Below the pieces are notes generated by a model. The model did not search any database. It was not told the DNA's origin and saw only the letters and a program-made list of their open reading frames with translations. Below, piece after piece: positions 6,472 to 7,047 of a DNA stretch of 7,047 bases. Position 1 is the first letter of the stretch; every line of letters starts with the position of its first letter. This stretch comes from a bacterium (GTDB lineage Bacteria; Chloroflexota; Dormibacteria; Aeolococcales; Bog-877): positions 1 to 7,047 of the forward strand of contig JAKBTP010000098.1 in the NCBI GenBank assembly GCA_021844355.1. The letters run 5' to 3'. The position numbers were made by a program, and so were the translations under genes.

Positions 6472-6819
6472 CGCGGTATCCCTCAGGCGGATCCAGGGGC
6501 CGCCCGCCCTAGCGGCACCTCCCGGACAGACCGGGCCCATAGCGAGCCTGACATCGAACGCATGGCCCAGCCACCTGGAAAGCGCTCACGGCCAGCCGGG
6601 TGAATCTACCCGCTCGGGCGGGGCCGCCCGACACCGGGAACCTCAGCGAGCGGTGAGGTGCCGTGTGGCCGGTTGCCGTGGCGGGCCAGCGCCGTCTCTG
6701 GCGCGCCTGAGTGGGATCCGCAGCCGCACCCCGGGGAAGCACGCTGGCCGGGATGTCGTCTCTGGCCCATAGTGCGGAGGTTGGAGTTCCGTTTCCGCTG
6801 GGAGTCTGAGGGGTGGAGC
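6472..6819. other. divergent intergenic region
   Basis: This 348-bp stretch must carry the promoters of the minus-strand cluster and of the plus-strand gene at 6820. I find no convincing -35/-10 pair on either strand. It holds GC hairpins: a 7-bp stem at 6614-6631 (TCGGGCG/CGCCCGA with a 4-nt loop), acctca/tgaggt at 6640-6659, and GCGCC/GGCGC at 6689-6704. The 10-mer cgtctctggc occurs at 6693-6702 and 6757-6766. Open frames here give basic, low-complexity translations and are not credible genes. Confidence 0.5.
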
Positions 6820-7047
6820 ATGAGCGCTACGGGCGGCAAGGCAGCCGGTGGTCCCAGGAAAGCGGGGCGGCACCTCCGGCCGGATCAGCGTCCGGGGCTG
6901 GCGAGCCCATCGGTCTGGACGGAGGCTGCCAATCCATGCCTAGGGACTACGAGGCGTGGACGGCTGCTGCCCCAGGCGAGGACGTTGGCGATCGTCCTCG
7001 GGGTGATGGTGGCGGCCACTGCGTGCGGCGGAGGCCAGTCGCGGCCC
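6820..7047 (+). CDS. putative lipoprotein or exported protein, N-terminal part only
   Basis: An open frame starts at the ATG at 6820, preceded by GAGGGG six bases upstream, and continues past the right edge (76 residues visible). Residues 55-68 are hydrophobic (TLAIVLGVMVAATA) after a basic stretch (RRGR...QAR) and are followed by Cys69 and GGGQS. The sequence AATAC-GGG fits a bacterial lipobox with a Gly/Ser-rich linker, as in many actinobacterial lipoproteins. The oddity is about 50 residues before the signal; no internal ATG or GTG in this frame would give a normal-length signal peptide, only CTG or TTG codons. The mature domain, and so the function, lies outside the window. Confidence 0.5.
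   Translation, partial: MSATGGKAAGGPRKAGRHLRPDQRPGLASPSVWTEAANPCLGTTRRGRLLPQARTLAIVLGVMVAATACGGGQSRP

Noticed and set aside
6768..6773. catagt as a -10 box for the plus-strand gene at 6820
   Set aside because: The -35 position reads tggccg, far from any consensus, so a promoter call is not supported.
1..7047. CRISPR array, tRNA or rRNA genes
   Set aside because: No regularly spaced repeats and no tRNA- or rRNA-like sequence were seen on either strand.

Overview
The window is GC-rich throughout and looks like chromosome of a high-GC actinobacterium. The best evidence is protein content: a P-type ATPase strongly resembling mycobacterial CtpE, a DUF4389 membrane protein and a small PLDc_N-type membrane protein, a set typical of Actinomycetota. 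Several starts are GTG, and long open antisense frames occur, as expected at this base composition. The species cannot be named from the sequence.

Layout, left to right. Positions 1-340 hold no convincing gene, only a possible rho-independent terminator near the left edge. Positions 341 to about 575 are the left end of an IS21-family insertion sequence: two tandem 23-bp repeats, an inverted repeat that would fold over the ribosome binding site, and the first codons of a transposase gene broken by a frameshift. This remnant lies just beyond the 3' end of the main gene cluster.

Positions 6471 down to 629 hold four genes on the minus strand: a two-repeat DUF4389 membrane protein (6471-5749); after a 172-bp gap containing a stem-loop, an 87-residue two-helix PLDc_N-type membrane protein (5576-5313); a CtpE-like ten-helix P-type ATPase, probably a Ca2+ pump (5297-2937); and a P1B-5-type transition-metal ATPase with a C-terminal hemerythrin-like domain (2947-629). 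The last three are 15 bp apart and overlapping by 11 bp, so they are very likely one transcript. To the right, after a 348-bp divergent intergenic region, a plus-strand gene starts at 6820 with a lipobox-like signal and runs off the window.

Taken together, the cluster looks like a membrane cation-homeostasis module: one pump for Ca2+ or a similar ion, one for a first-row transition metal whose activity may be tuned by an O2- or iron-responsive hemerythrin domain, plus two small membrane proteins of unknown role that might modify or assist the pumps. The physiological linkage is inference; the gene families themselves are well supported. The most noteworthy points are the pump-hemerythrin fusion, its coupling to a different class of pump, and the IS21 remnant with its masked ribosome binding site.
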